Shown piece after piece: positions 52,336 through 60,401 of a DNA stretch of 64,000 nt. The notes below the pieces were generated by a model. It saw only the letters and a program-made list of their open reading frames with translations. It searched no databases and was not told the DNA's origin. The translations under genes and the position numbers were made by a program. The stretch covers positions 372,001 through 436,000 of the forward strand of contig NZ_VOEJ01000002.1 of assembly GCF_007846085.1 (NCBI RefSeq). Reading direction: 5' to 3'. How positions within the stretch are numbered: position 1 is the stretch's first letter; every line of letters starts with the position of its first letter. This DNA comes from Mucilaginibacter pallidiroseus (GTDB lineage: Bacteria > Bacteroidota > Bacteroidia > Sphingobacteriales > Sphingobacteriaceae).

Positions 52336-52414
52336 GTCATGCTGAATTTATTTCAGCATCTCACAAGCCTTTTAATTCGACTTTATATGAGATGCCGAAT
52401 TAATTCGGCATGAC
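52336..52414. repeat. Dispersed palindromic repeat, copy B
   Basis: Outer arms GTCATGC / GCATGAC; inner hairpins TGCTGAA...TTTCAGCA and TGCCGAATTAATTCGGCA. The same modular order as copy A at 33897, with a longer middle (CTCACAAGCC...TATGAGATG). Confidence 0.7.
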
Positions 52415-52479
52415 TGGACAAAGGCATCCCCCAATATGCTAAAGATAGAACCCTCCCTGAATACATCAGGAAGCACAAT

Positions 52480-53202
52480 TTATTTCTTGACTTTATCGTA
52501 GTAACCAAATACCTTCTGTAGTAATGGAGTAGTGCGCGCCGAAAGGTTTTGGCGAATGTTTAGTTCCTCCTGAGCAATTACCACAAACAGGCCGTCGATA
52601 GCTTTTTGTGTAACATAGTTCTTGATATCCGGGTTTACCTTTTTTACCAGCGGCACCCTGTTGTACGTATTGGCTGCATCGGTGTAGTAGCGTGTTGCAC
52701 CAACTTTGTTGAGGCTGGCTTGTACTATCGGCTCAAACTTATCTGTTAATTGCTGGGTGGTGGTGCGTTTAAAATAGTTGGTTGCGGCATCCTGGCTGCC
52801 CAGCAATATGTTGGTTACATCCTGAATGGTCATTTGCTTAATAGCACTCACAAAGATAGGCTTGGCTTGCGAGGCAGCATCCTCAGCGGCACGGTTAAGG
52901 GAAAGCACAACGTTATCGGCCAGTTTACCAAGGCCAATGCTGCGTAACGTTTTTTCAACTTTCTGTGCCTCTGGTGGGAACAGTATTTTGACAGCTGCAT
53001 TGCCGAAAAAACCATTAACGGCCGATAGTTGATCGGCACTTTTACCTGTACCTAATTCAAGTGCTTGCTTGAGCCCGCTGCTCATTTCGAGCGAGGTTGG
53101 GTTAGCCGATTGTTTAACGGTAGTTTGTGCCACCTGGCTCAGTGTATCGCAGCTGGATAGGATCAGGCAAAAAAATGGGATAATTAGTAGCGCTTTTTTC
53201 AT
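52480..53202 (-). CDS. DUF4197 lipoprotein
   Basis: 240 residues from the ATG at 53202. The lipoprotein signal is MKKALLIIPFFCLILSSC-D, with lipobox L-S-S-C and an acidic +2 residue. The mature part is all-helical DUF4197 (LSQVAQTTVKQSANPTSLEMSSGLKQALELGTGKSADQLS ... ILFPPEAQKVEKTLRSIGLG ... AAEDAASQAKPIFVSAIKQMTIQDVTNILLG). Function unknown; widely conserved in Proteobacteria and Bacteroidota. Confidence 0.92.
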   Translation of the reverse strand: MKKALLIIPFFCLILSSCDTLSQVAQTTVKQSANPTSLEMSSGLKQALELGTGKSADQLSAVNGFFGNAAVKILFPPEAQKVEKTLRSIGLGKLADNVVLSLNRAAEDAASQAKPIFVSAIKQMTIQDVTNILLGSQDAATNYFKRTTTQQLTDKFEPIVQASLNKVGATRYYTDAANTYNRVPLVKKVNPDIKNYVTQKAIDGLFVVIAQEELNIRQNLSARTTPLLQKVFGYYDKVKK

Positions 53203-53241
53203 ACGATTCCCCATACAAATTAAGCGCCAAAATACGGCTAG

Positions 53242-54270
53242 TTACCAGTTACGAACCAGCGCATACACCAAACCCGCTAATAAAGCAGAAATAGGGATAG
53301 TAATAATCCAGGCCCACACCAAGTTAATGGTTACGCCCCAGCGCACTGCTGACACACGTTTTGTTAAGCCAACACCGATGATTGAGCCGGTAATTGTATG
53401 TGTAGTCGATACCGGGATACCAAAATTTTCTGTAATAAACAAGGTAATAGCACCTGCACTTTCGGCAGCAACACCCTCAAGCGGAGTAACCTTGGTTATT
53501 TTGGTACCCATTGTTTTAACGATCTTCCAACCGCCAGACATGGTACCCAACGCAATAGCGCTATAGCAGGCAATAGGGATCCAGTTAGGCATTGGAGTGC
53601 CTTCGGTAATAACCTGCTGAGAAACCAGCGCTACGTAAATGATACCCATTACCTTTTGCGCATCATTACCACCATGTGCAAAGCTTAAAGCTGCAGATGA
53701 TATCAACTGGCCGGTTTTAAACCATTTTTCGGCCTTGGCAGGACGGGCATTTTTGCAGATGTGTAAAATGATAATGGTTACCACGTAAGCAATAAACAAA
53801 CCTATAAACGGCGCAAGGAAGATATACGCAACTGTTTTTATCACTACCGAGCCGTTTACCGCGTTAAAGGCATTGGCCCCCATAAACAAAGCGTTAGTCA
53901 TGCCGGCGCCTGCAAAGCCACCAATCAACGTATGTGATGAGCTGGATGGGATACCAAACCACCAGGTAATTAAATTCCAGGTAATAGCAGCTATAAGGCC
54001 GGCAAGTACCACGTGGATATTGATAAATTGAAGAAGTACTGTTTTGGCAACCGTATTAGCTACCTCAAAATTGCCCCCATGAAAGCCCCAGTATCGTACA
54101 GCTATGTAAGCCAAAAAGTTAAAGAATGCTGCCCAAAGCACCGCCTGAAACGGCGTTAACACCTTGGTTGATACAATAGTTGCAATAGAGTTTGCAGCAT
54201 CGTGAAAACCGTTGATGAAATCAAAAATTATAGCAAGGCAAACTACAGCGACAAGAAGGATAGTAACCAT
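53242..54270 (-). CDS. Low-affinity inorganic phosphate transporter (PiT family)
   Basis: 342 residues with about ten membrane helices in two inverted repeats. The PiT signature occurs near the start as FDFINGFHDAANSIATIVSTKVL and again as SFAHGGNDAQKVMGII, with GIPSSSSHTLIGGFAG and GIPVSTTHTITGSIIGVG as paired loops. It co-transports phosphate (often as metal-phosphate) with protons or sodium. The DUF47 gene lies 19 bp upstream in the same operon, a standard pairing. Confidence 0.95.
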   Translation of the reverse strand: MVTILLVAVVCLAIIFDFINGFHDAANSIATIVSTKVLTPFQAVLWAAFFNFLAYIAVRYWGFHGGNFEVANTVAKTVLLQFINIHVVLAGLIAAITWNLITWWFGIPSSSSHTLIGGFAGAGMTNALFMGANAFNAVNGSVVIKTVAYIFLAPFIGLFIAYVVTIIILHICKNARPAKAEKWFKTGQLISSAALSFAHGGNDAQKVMGIIYVALVSQQVITEGTPMPNWIPIACYSAIALGTMSGGWKIVKTMGTKITKVTPLEGVAAESAGAITLFITENFGIPVSTTHTITGSIIGVGLTKRVSAVRWGVTINLVWAWIITIPISALLAGLVYALVRNW

Positions 54271-54289
54271 TTAATAAAGGTTAATTTGC

Positions 54290-54940
54290 TTAAGCGTTTT
54301 TAACTAAAATAGATTCCATTACGTTAGCTGCATCTTCGCACATATCTGTAGCGGTTTCTAAAGCGGCGTATATTTCTTTGTATTTGATAAGGCGTATAGC
54401 ATCTGTTTCGTAAAGGAACAAATCGGCCACGGCACGGTCAAACACATAGTCGGCCTGGTTTTCCACGCTGTTTATACGGATGCATGAATCTGCAATAGCA
54501 CGCACGTTACGCAGGTCTTTCAGTTCGCGAACGGCCTTTTCAAGCTCGTTGCCGCCCTGTAAAACCAATTCAGATAGTTTGCGGATATGCTCGTTGTAAT
54601 CGTCAATCCTGTAAAGGCTCATGCGATTTGCAGCACCTTGTATGTAGTCGGCTACATCATCAATGGCTGTAGCCAATGAGTGAATGTCTTCCCTGTCAAA
54701 TGGTGTTATAAAGTTTTTACCCAATTCAAGGTAAATCTGGTGGGTAAGCTCATCGCCTTTATTTTCCAGCTTATCTATCTGCCTGAACAGTTCTTCACGA
54801 TTGCTATCGCTTTTTGTGTTAACAGCCTCAACCAAAATGGTGGACATAACAATAACGTTATTTGCTGCCTGCTCAAATAAAGGGAAAAATATTTTTTTAT
54901 CCTTTGGTACAAAATACTGGAAAATGCTGTTTAGTGACAT
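54290..54940 (-). CDS. DUF47 (PhoU-like) protein, partner of PiT
   Basis: 216 residues, all-helical PhoU-like fold. Metal-binding-type acidic motifs are DKLENKGDELTHQIY (E-x3-D-E) and NSVENQADYVFDRAV. DUF47 proteins sit beside PiT transporters and likely modulate them. A TTAACA direct repeat with 11-bp period lies 37 bp before its start, next to a -7 box; it is thus the first gene of a probably phosphate-regulated operon. Confidence 0.93.
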   Translation of the reverse strand: MSLNSIFQYFVPKDKKIFFPLFEQAANNVIVMSTILVEAVNTKSDSNREELFRQIDKLENKGDELTHQIYLELGKNFITPFDREDIHSLATAIDDVADYIQGAANRMSLYRIDDYNEHIRKLSELVLQGGNELEKAVRELKDLRNVRAIADSCIRINSVENQADYVFDRAVADLFLYETDAIRLIKYKEIYAALETATDMCEDAANVMESILVKNA

Positions 54941-54959
54941 CGTCTACATTAATTTGCCG

Positions 54960-54993
54960 TAAAGGTACGCTTGCTATGTTAAGTTAATGTTAA
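54960..54993 (-). promoter_or_regulatory. Promoter of the DUF47-PiT operon with Pho-box-like repeats
   Basis: On the minus strand: TTAACA-TTAAC-TTAACA (54993-54977), 9 nt, then TACCTTTA (54967-54960), 19 nt before the start codon. The repeats replace the -33 element, as expected of a site for a PhoB-class activator. They overlap the stop of the kinase gene. Confidence 0.5.
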
Positions 54994-56054
54994 CTTTTTA
55001 ACGCCGGGATGTTTGGAAAAGGTAAAGACTGCTTGGCTTTTTGTAATGTAAATCCAAAAGTTGATCCTAAACCTTCGGTGCTACGCACATTAATTGTTTG
55101 CTGGTGTGCCTCTATAATGTGTTTTACAATAGCCAAACCCAAGCCAGAGCCACCAATCTGTCGCGAACGGCTCGTATCTGTACGGAAAAAACGCTCGAAT
55201 AAACGCGGTAAAAATTTTTCTTCAATGCCTATACCGTCGTCGGTAACTTCTACCAAAACCTGGTCGTGCAGGGTGAATATGCTGATGGCTGTGCTGCCGC
55301 CGTCTTTACCGTATTTAAATGAGTTGTCGATAAGGTTTACAAGTACCTGCTGTATCTTTTGCCTGTCGGCGTTAACAAAAATACCTTCATCATACTTTTG
55401 CTTAAAAATCATTTTAATATTGTGCTGGCTCGCTTTAAACTCCAGCGAATCCATCACTTCTTTTACAAGATCATTGATCCTGAATTTGGTATAATTGATA
55501 GGTATCTCGCCCGACTCGAGTTTTGAAATCTCATCCAGATCTTTGATAAGATAGCTTAGCCTGTCAACATTTTTTGATGCCTTGTTTAAAAACTGGTGCG
55601 CAAGGTCCTTGTCTTCCAAATCATCATCCTGCAGCGCCTCGATGTAACCCTGTATGGCAAAAAGTGGTGTTTTAAACTCGTGCGAGATATTTGATAAGAA
55701 ATCGCGGCGAAACTTCTCCTGCTTTTTCAGATCGTCAATTTCCATCTTTTTTAAACGGGCCCATTCTTTCACTTCCTGCTCCACATCATTTATTGGATCG
55801 GCAGTTACATGTTCGCCCAAAGCATCGCGCAGGTCGCGGCCAAGTTTAAGGTTATGAATAAGTTTATATATCAGCTTTATTTTTGAATAAATGTATTTTT
55901 CTATGAGGTAATAAAACACAATATAGCTGCTGATGAGTGTTACTAAAAAGGTAATCATCATATCATACCACTTGTGTTGAAAATAATAATTTACAGCAGA
56001 AAGGCTTATGGCAACCGCAGCCGAGTTGATCAATACCAGTACACGAAGGTTCAT
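54990..56054 (-). CDS. PhoR-like membrane histidine kinase
   Basis: 354 residues. Two N-terminal membrane helices (VLVLINSAAVAISLSAVNYYF at 5-25 and MITFLVTLISSYIVFYYLI at 33-51) with almost no periplasmic sensor, then a HAMP-like coil and HisKA with H125 in SNISHEFKTPLFAIQGYIEAL. HATPase_c has N box VNLIDNSFKYG, G1 VTDDGIGI and G2 GGSGLGLAIV. The layout is that of PhoR-type kinases of Bacteroidota. No regulator gene is adjacent; it lies directly upstream of the phosphate uptake operon on the same strand. Confidence 0.92.
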   Translation of the reverse strand: MNLRVLVLINSAAVAISLSAVNYYFQHKWYDMMITFLVTLISSYIVFYYLIEKYIYSKIKLIYKLIHNLKLGRDLRDALGEHVTADPINDVEQEVKEWARLKKMEIDDLKKQEKFRRDFLSNISHEFKTPLFAIQGYIEALQDDDLEDKDLAHQFLNKASKNVDRLSYLIKDLDEISKLESGEIPINYTKFRINDLVKEVMDSLEFKASQHNIKMIFKQKYDEGIFVNADRQKIQQVLVNLIDNSFKYGKDGGSTAISIFTLHDQVLVEVTDDGIGIEEKFLPRLFERFFRTDTSRSRQIGGSGLGLAIVKHIIEAHQQTINVRSTEGLGSTFGFTLQKAKQSLPFPNIPALKS

Positions 56055-56177
56055 ATTTGTAAAGGTAATATTTGTATTGAAACTTACACTAAATAGCCTG
56101 AGCGCGTTGATGTTAAATTACCGTTATCAAATCGAAAAATTTATAAGGTACCAATTTTCGACCGCATGTGGATATCG

Positions 56178-57491
56178 CTAAAATTCTACATGCGCACGCA
56201 ACGAGAATACGTTTACCGGCCCCCTGTCTTTATTGTAAGCCGGGTTGACTATAAACTGATAATCGGGCGAGAGCCATAGCTTTTTTTGGTAGGCGTTTAC
56301 CTTGTAGTAAACTTCAGTGATAAACTCTGTAGCGTAGTTTAAACGGCCATCGCCAATAATGAAGCCGTAACCACCGGCAGCCAGATAATCGCGGTGCGGG
56401 CCCGATATACCGTTACCAACAAAGGCAAGGCCAAGCTCATCATCCTCTCGTCTCCAGGATGCGCCTTTTAATACGGCACCCAAACTTACCGATCTGTCAA
56501 TCTCTGTAAAGGCCCATGTTTCGGTATGGCCGTCGTTCCAGCTGGCCTTGGCAAATACACCGAAGTTTTTGGTAAGATACTGATCGGCACTTACGCCAAA
56601 GCCATATTTGTGCTTACCATAGGTAAGGTTGGTATCAATAACAGGTGCTGTTAGGTTGGCGGCAATAGCCTCACGGTAACGGCCCATTTTACCATTGTTG
56701 CGGAAGCCTAACAGGCGTACCGTACCATTATAACCGTTAAGCTGGTAGCGCTTTTCATATTCAAGCGTCATGGTGTTGGCTCGGCCAATGCGCTCATCCC
56801 ATATGGCGCCGTTGGCGGTGGTGGTGGTCATGGTAAAGGCGGCGCGCAAAGCCCAGGTTGGCTGCCCAAGCTCGGCCATGACACCCATTACATAACCACG
56901 TGTGTTGGCAGGGTAATCCCAGGCGGCATTATCCATTAAAGCCCAATTCATAAATTGCGAGCGGGCATCGTGGCTAAACTCATTGCCGTCAAAAAAATCG
57001 GCCATGCCAAACTTTCCTACAGTTACTTTAAAATACCGTTTGCTGCGCAAGCCGGCTAACTGGTTTACATCGTCGGCCTGGTATTCTTTATCATCGCCCC
57101 ACTCAAAGTTTTGTGTGAAATATAAACGTGCAATATAAATTTTAGGCTCCGCGGCACCTACCCTAAATGTTTCGCCGTTAGGGAAACCCGCTATACCAAG
57201 CGTTTTGCTAAGCCCCGAACCGCCCGAAAGCTCCGGGTTAAAATATGCTTCGGCACCTTTCCATAACCTGGCACCGCCAAAAAATGTTGTAGTGAGTGAT
57301 GATTGAGTTTCCTTACCGGTTGTTAAGCTGTTTGCACCAGTATAGGGCGCGCTAAATCCTGGTTTAAATTGCGTAATTACTGTTTGCTGGAAATGGTAGT
57401 TAAAGTTTTGCTGTTTAGCGGCACTGTCTTGCGCGCGTACAAAGCTTGCTGTACAAAGCAGTGTTACTAACACAAATAGGGGCTTGTTCAT
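56178..57491 (-). CDS. OprB-like carbohydrate porin
   Basis: 437 residues with a signal peptide (MNKPLFVLVTLLCTASFVRA-Q). The barrel pattern is clear: FNYHFQQTVITQFKPGFSAPYTGANSL, YFNPELSGGSGLSKTLGIAGFPNGETFRVG, LYFTQNFEW, and a C-terminal strand GPVNVFSLRAHVEF ending in Phe, as Omp assembly needs. It fits the carbohydrate-selective porin family (OprB). Solute unknown. Single gene; 37 bp after the HD-protein gene. Confidence 0.9.
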   Translation of the reverse strand: MNKPLFVLVTLLCTASFVRAQDSAAKQQNFNYHFQQTVITQFKPGFSAPYTGANSLTTGKETQSSLTTTFFGGARLWKGAEAYFNPELSGGSGLSKTLGIAGFPNGETFRVGAAEPKIYIARLYFTQNFEWGDDKEYQADDVNQLAGLRSKRYFKVTVGKFGMADFFDGNEFSHDARSQFMNWALMDNAAWDYPANTRGYVMGVMAELGQPTWALRAAFTMTTTTANGAIWDERIGRANTMTLEYEKRYQLNGYNGTVRLLGFRNNGKMGRYREAIAANLTAPVIDTNLTYGKHKYGFGVSADQYLTKNFGVFAKASWNDGHTETWAFTEIDRSVSLGAVLKGASWRREDDELGLAFVGNGISGPHRDYLAAGGYGFIIGDGRLNYATEFITEVYYKVNAYQKKLWLSPDYQFIVNPAYNKDRGPVNVFSLRAHVEF

Positions 57492-57530
57492 GTTAAAAGT
57501 TATGTTGAAGGGGTATAAATAAAAAAACGA

Positions 57531-58175
57531 CTATCTAACCTCGCTGTAAAACTGGGTTAAAAAATCGTGCATAAATATATGCCTTTGCTGCGCCATTTGC
57601 CTACCTGTATCGGTATTCATTTTATCTTTCAGCAGCAGCAGCTTTTCATAGAAATGGTTAATGGTTGGGGCAGTTGTATTTTTATACTGCTCTTTGGTCA
57701 TATTCAGGTTAGGCTCAATTTCCGGATTGTATATTTCGCGGTTTTTAAAACCGCCATACGTAAAGGCCCTTGCTATACCAATAGCACCAATGGCATCAAG
57801 CCTGTCGGCGTCCTGCACAATAAAAAGTTCCTTTGATTGAAATGAGGCTTTATCAAAGCTCGCCTTAAAAGACATGTGCCTGATGATTTGCTGAACATGC
57901 GCCACAATGTGCTCATCGACGTTGATACTACTGAGGAATGTACCGGCTGTAGCGGGGCCTATTTCTTCGTCACCATTATGAAATTTACTATCGGCAATAT
58001 CATGCAATAATGCGGCAAGTTCAACTGTGAGGGTGTCGCAGTCTTCTGCTTCGGCAATGCGCCTTGCGTTAATCCAAACACGGTTTATATGCCACCAATC
58101 GTGGCCGCCTTCAGCATCCTGAAGGGTTTGTTTAACGTAAGTAACTGTTTTATCAATTATATCTGCACTGTTCAT
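57531..58175 (-). CDS. HD-domain phosphohydrolase
   Basis: 214 residues from the ATG at 58175; an ATG at 58190 is also possible. The HD metal site is present: GGHDWWHINRVWINARRIAEAE, LAALLHDIADSKFHNGDEE (the HD pair), and later VQDADRLDAIGAIGIARAFTYGG. It matches the YedJ/YpgQ group of HD hydrolases, which act on nucleotides. The exact substrate is unknown. Confidence 0.92.
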   Translation of the reverse strand: MNSADIIDKTVTYVKQTLQDAEGGHDWWHINRVWINARRIAEAEDCDTLTVELAALLHDIADSKFHNGDEEIGPATAGTFLSSINVDEHIVAHVQQIIRHMSFKASFDKASFQSKELFIVQDADRLDAIGAIGIARAFTYGGFKNREIYNPEIEPNLNMTKEQYKNTTAPTINHFYEKLLLLKDKMNTDTGRQMAQQRHIFMHDFLTQFYSEVR

Positions 58176-58230
58176 ACCGCGAGGATTCAAGAGTGCAAAT
58201 ATAATTGCGTTGCCGATACAAACGTATTTT

Positions 58231-58467
58231 TTAAGCAGCTTCTGCTTTGTCTGTATTGATGAGTTCCATCAGGTCTGTCTCTAAGATTTCAGCAATTTGA
58301 AACAAGCGTTCAACGGTGATCTTAGTGTAACCAAGTTCAATTTTGCTGTATGCGTTTTGCGATATGCTGAGTTTTGCAGCCAGGTATTCTTGTGTGTAAT
58401 TGAGTTCTTCGCGTTTATTTCTAATGTTGGCCGCTACGGCTTTAACTTTAAATGCCATATTTTTCAT
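58231..58467 (-). CDS. XRE-family helix-turn-helix regulator
   Basis: 78 residues, one HTH_3 domain: VAANIRNKREELNYTQEYLAAKLSISQNAYSKIELGYTKITVERLFQIAEILETDLMELI. The protein is only the DNA-binding domain plus a short tail. A second ATG three codons in (58458) could be the start. It lies alone between the HD gene and a 230-bp empty gap; target unknown. Confidence 0.9.
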   Translation of the reverse strand: MKNMAFKVKAVAANIRNKREELNYTQEYLAAKLSISQNAYSKIELGYTKITVERLFQIAEILETDLMELINTDKAEAA

Positions 58468-58697
58468 CTAGTATATTCGGTTCTTATCTCCACATACAAA
58501 CGATATTATTTTAGGCCCGGATTTCGAAAATTCACCTTTAATGAAAATTATTTTCAGATATTATAATAATTATTTCATAACCCTACTGTTAAATTTACTC
58601 TAATGAGTTGTACCAGAGGCACTTTCTCAATATATCTAACAAGCATTCAAAAAGATCAGTGTGATGAAATAAATTTCGATTTAGCTACCGATTACCT

Positions 58698-59471
58698 CTA
58701 CTCAGCCGGATCCTGGCCAAAGGTTTTGCTTAGCAAATCGTAAAGCTCGGGGTGCTTTGTTTGGAATTGATTAGGCTTTTCAAAAAAATATTCAGATACT
58801 ACGGCGAAAAACTCAGCTTCATTTGTGGAAGCATACACGTCAATGTCAGACTTACCAGCCTCTATTTTATGAATATCTTTGTGCATCATTCGCACCCAGG
58901 GTTCAACGTACTCATGTGGCAAAAAGCCTTCCGGCACACCGTCGGTAGCGCCGTCGCTTTTATCAATAAGGTGCACAAACTCGTGGATGCCGGTATTACT
59001 CATGCCCGATTGCTTTGAGAACCCTTTTGTTAATGCAGCTCGAGATAAAATCATTTGCCCGTTCATGTATCCGCTGCCCACCATACCCATGATGTTGCGG
59101 TCGGTGCTCTCTTCGTATTGAAAATCTTTGTCGAAAGTGTCGGGGTAAAGCAATACGTTGGTTACGTTGCGAAAGCGCCAGTCCTTAAAACCAAAGATGG
59201 GTATCACCGCGCTTGATGCAATCATAAGCCTATCCAGGTCTGTTACTTGCAGGCCAACACCTTCAATATTAACGTCGTTAAAAAACTGCTCAATCTTGCT
59301 TTCAAAAGTGGATTTATCAGCATCAGATAGCTTTTGATAAAACTCGATATGCTGATTTAGTAATTGTTTACGTTCATCGTTTACTATTACTTCAGAAGCG
59401 TTTTTGGTTTTACTTGGGCGGATAAAGAAAACACCTATTATTACGGCGATAACAAGAATGGCATATATCAT
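58698..59471 (-). CDS. MtfA-like zinc-dependent peptidase (M90)
   Basis: 257 residues. One N-terminal membrane helix (IYAILVIAVIIGVFFIRP). The M90 zinc site is HEFVHLID in MSNTGIHEFVHLIDKSDGATDG (HExxH), with third-ligand region STNEAEFFAVVSEYFFEKP. Long region QKLSDADKSTFESKIEQFFNDVNIEGVG is typical of the family. E. coli MtfA is soluble and acts on the glucose regulator Mlc; here the protein is membrane-bound, so its target may differ. Confidence 0.92.
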   Translation of the reverse strand: MIYAILVIAVIIGVFFIRPSKTKNASEVIVNDERKQLLNQHIEFYQKLSDADKSTFESKIEQFFNDVNIEGVGLQVTDLDRLMIASSAVIPIFGFKDWRFRNVTNVLLYPDTFDKDFQYEESTDRNIMGMVGSGYMNGQMILSRAALTKGFSKQSGMSNTGIHEFVHLIDKSDGATDGVPEGFLPHEYVEPWVRMMHKDIHKIEAGKSDIDVYASTNEAEFFAVVSEYFFEKPNQFQTKHPELYDLLSKTFGQDPAE

Positions 59472-59497
59472 AATAAACTATCAACCGTATTAGAAGC

Positions 59498-60217
59498 TTA
59501 GTGTTTTATAAACATATCGATAGTGGTACCCACCGCTAAAGCAACAAGCATAAATGTAATCATACCAAAGGCATAAGCAAAAAAAGCTTTTACATAACTA
59601 CCTATCTTACGTTTCTCAAAAAATTGGCCAATGCCCCAGGCGCAGTAAATTATACCCAGGCAGCCGCCATACTGCATTAGTTTAATGTGGCTTATACCCT
59701 GTGCAATTGCAAACACAGTAAAAATGAGCATACCCATTCCTATAATAAAGCACAGCAGGATAAGTATTTCAAAGAAATTGTACTTATGCTTCCTGAAAAA
59801 AATCTTTATCCATAAGGCTATAAAAATGCCCATTATAATATTGCCGTAACCATAATGATCCTGCACCCATTTAAAAATGTAACCGGTTGTAGATTTATGT
59901 TCCTCTTTAAATTGCATGTACCCTTCCTCGATATGGAAAAAGTGGTTCACTACGGAGTATATAAGAGAAGTGATGATGATAAAGATGATGGGCTTTACTA
60001 AACGGCTTCTGTCTTCATCTATAAAATTTCTCACGGTTTTCCCGGGGGCTATCAGGAGCTCTTTAACAGTATATAATATCCCACGCTCAAAGTGCAGAAC
60101 GTGTTCAATTTCATGAGCTATATAGTGTCCGTCAATTCGCTTCAGCACCACGGCTTGCCCGCAATTTCCACAGTATTTCTGGCTAACTTCGGTATGGCAA
60201 TTTGTACAATTTGGCAT
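59498..60217 (-). CDS. DUF3667 membrane protein with zinc ribbon
   Basis: 239 residues. A zinc ribbon at the start uses C4, C7, C16 and C19 (C-x2-C-x8-C-x2-C). DUF3667 follows (ITHEIEHVLHFERGILYTVKELLIAPGKTVRNFIDEDRSRLVKPIIFIIITSLIY), then five or so membrane helices. The family is frequent in Bacteroidota and uncharacterised. It lies 26 bp before the MtfA gene on the same strand and is likely cotranscribed. Confidence 0.9.
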   Translation of the reverse strand: MPNCTNCHTEVSQKYCGNCGQAVVLKRIDGHYIAHEIEHVLHFERGILYTVKELLIAPGKTVRNFIDEDRSRLVKPIIFIIITSLIYSVVNHFFHIEEGYMQFKEEHKSTTGYIFKWVQDHYGYGNIIMGIFIALWIKIFFRKHKYNFFEILILLCFIIGMGMLIFTVFAIAQGISHIKLMQYGGCLGIIYCAWGIGQFFEKRKIGSYVKAFFAYAFGMITFMLVALAVGTTIDMFIKH

Positions 60218-60347
60218 GTTTGTGATGTTTATGCCAGCTTAGGCAGCAGGCAAAGTTCAGGTGCCCGGCAGATTGCTTATGATTACCGACCAGGCAATGC
60301 TAAGATAAAAATAAAACGTGCGGGTTGGTAAAAGAATTTGCCCACAA

Positions 60348-60378
60348 AAAAAGCGATGGGTAAAACCCATCGCTTTTT
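60348..60378 (-). terminator. Terminator of the pyruvate dehydrogenase genes
   Basis: AAAAAGCGATGGGT / ACCCATCGCTTTTT, 14 perfect pairs, 3-nt loop; lies 24 bp past the stop of the E2 gene, T-rich on both strands. Confidence 0.92.
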
Positions 60379-60401
60379 AATATTTAATCCTTTAAAATGA
60401 A

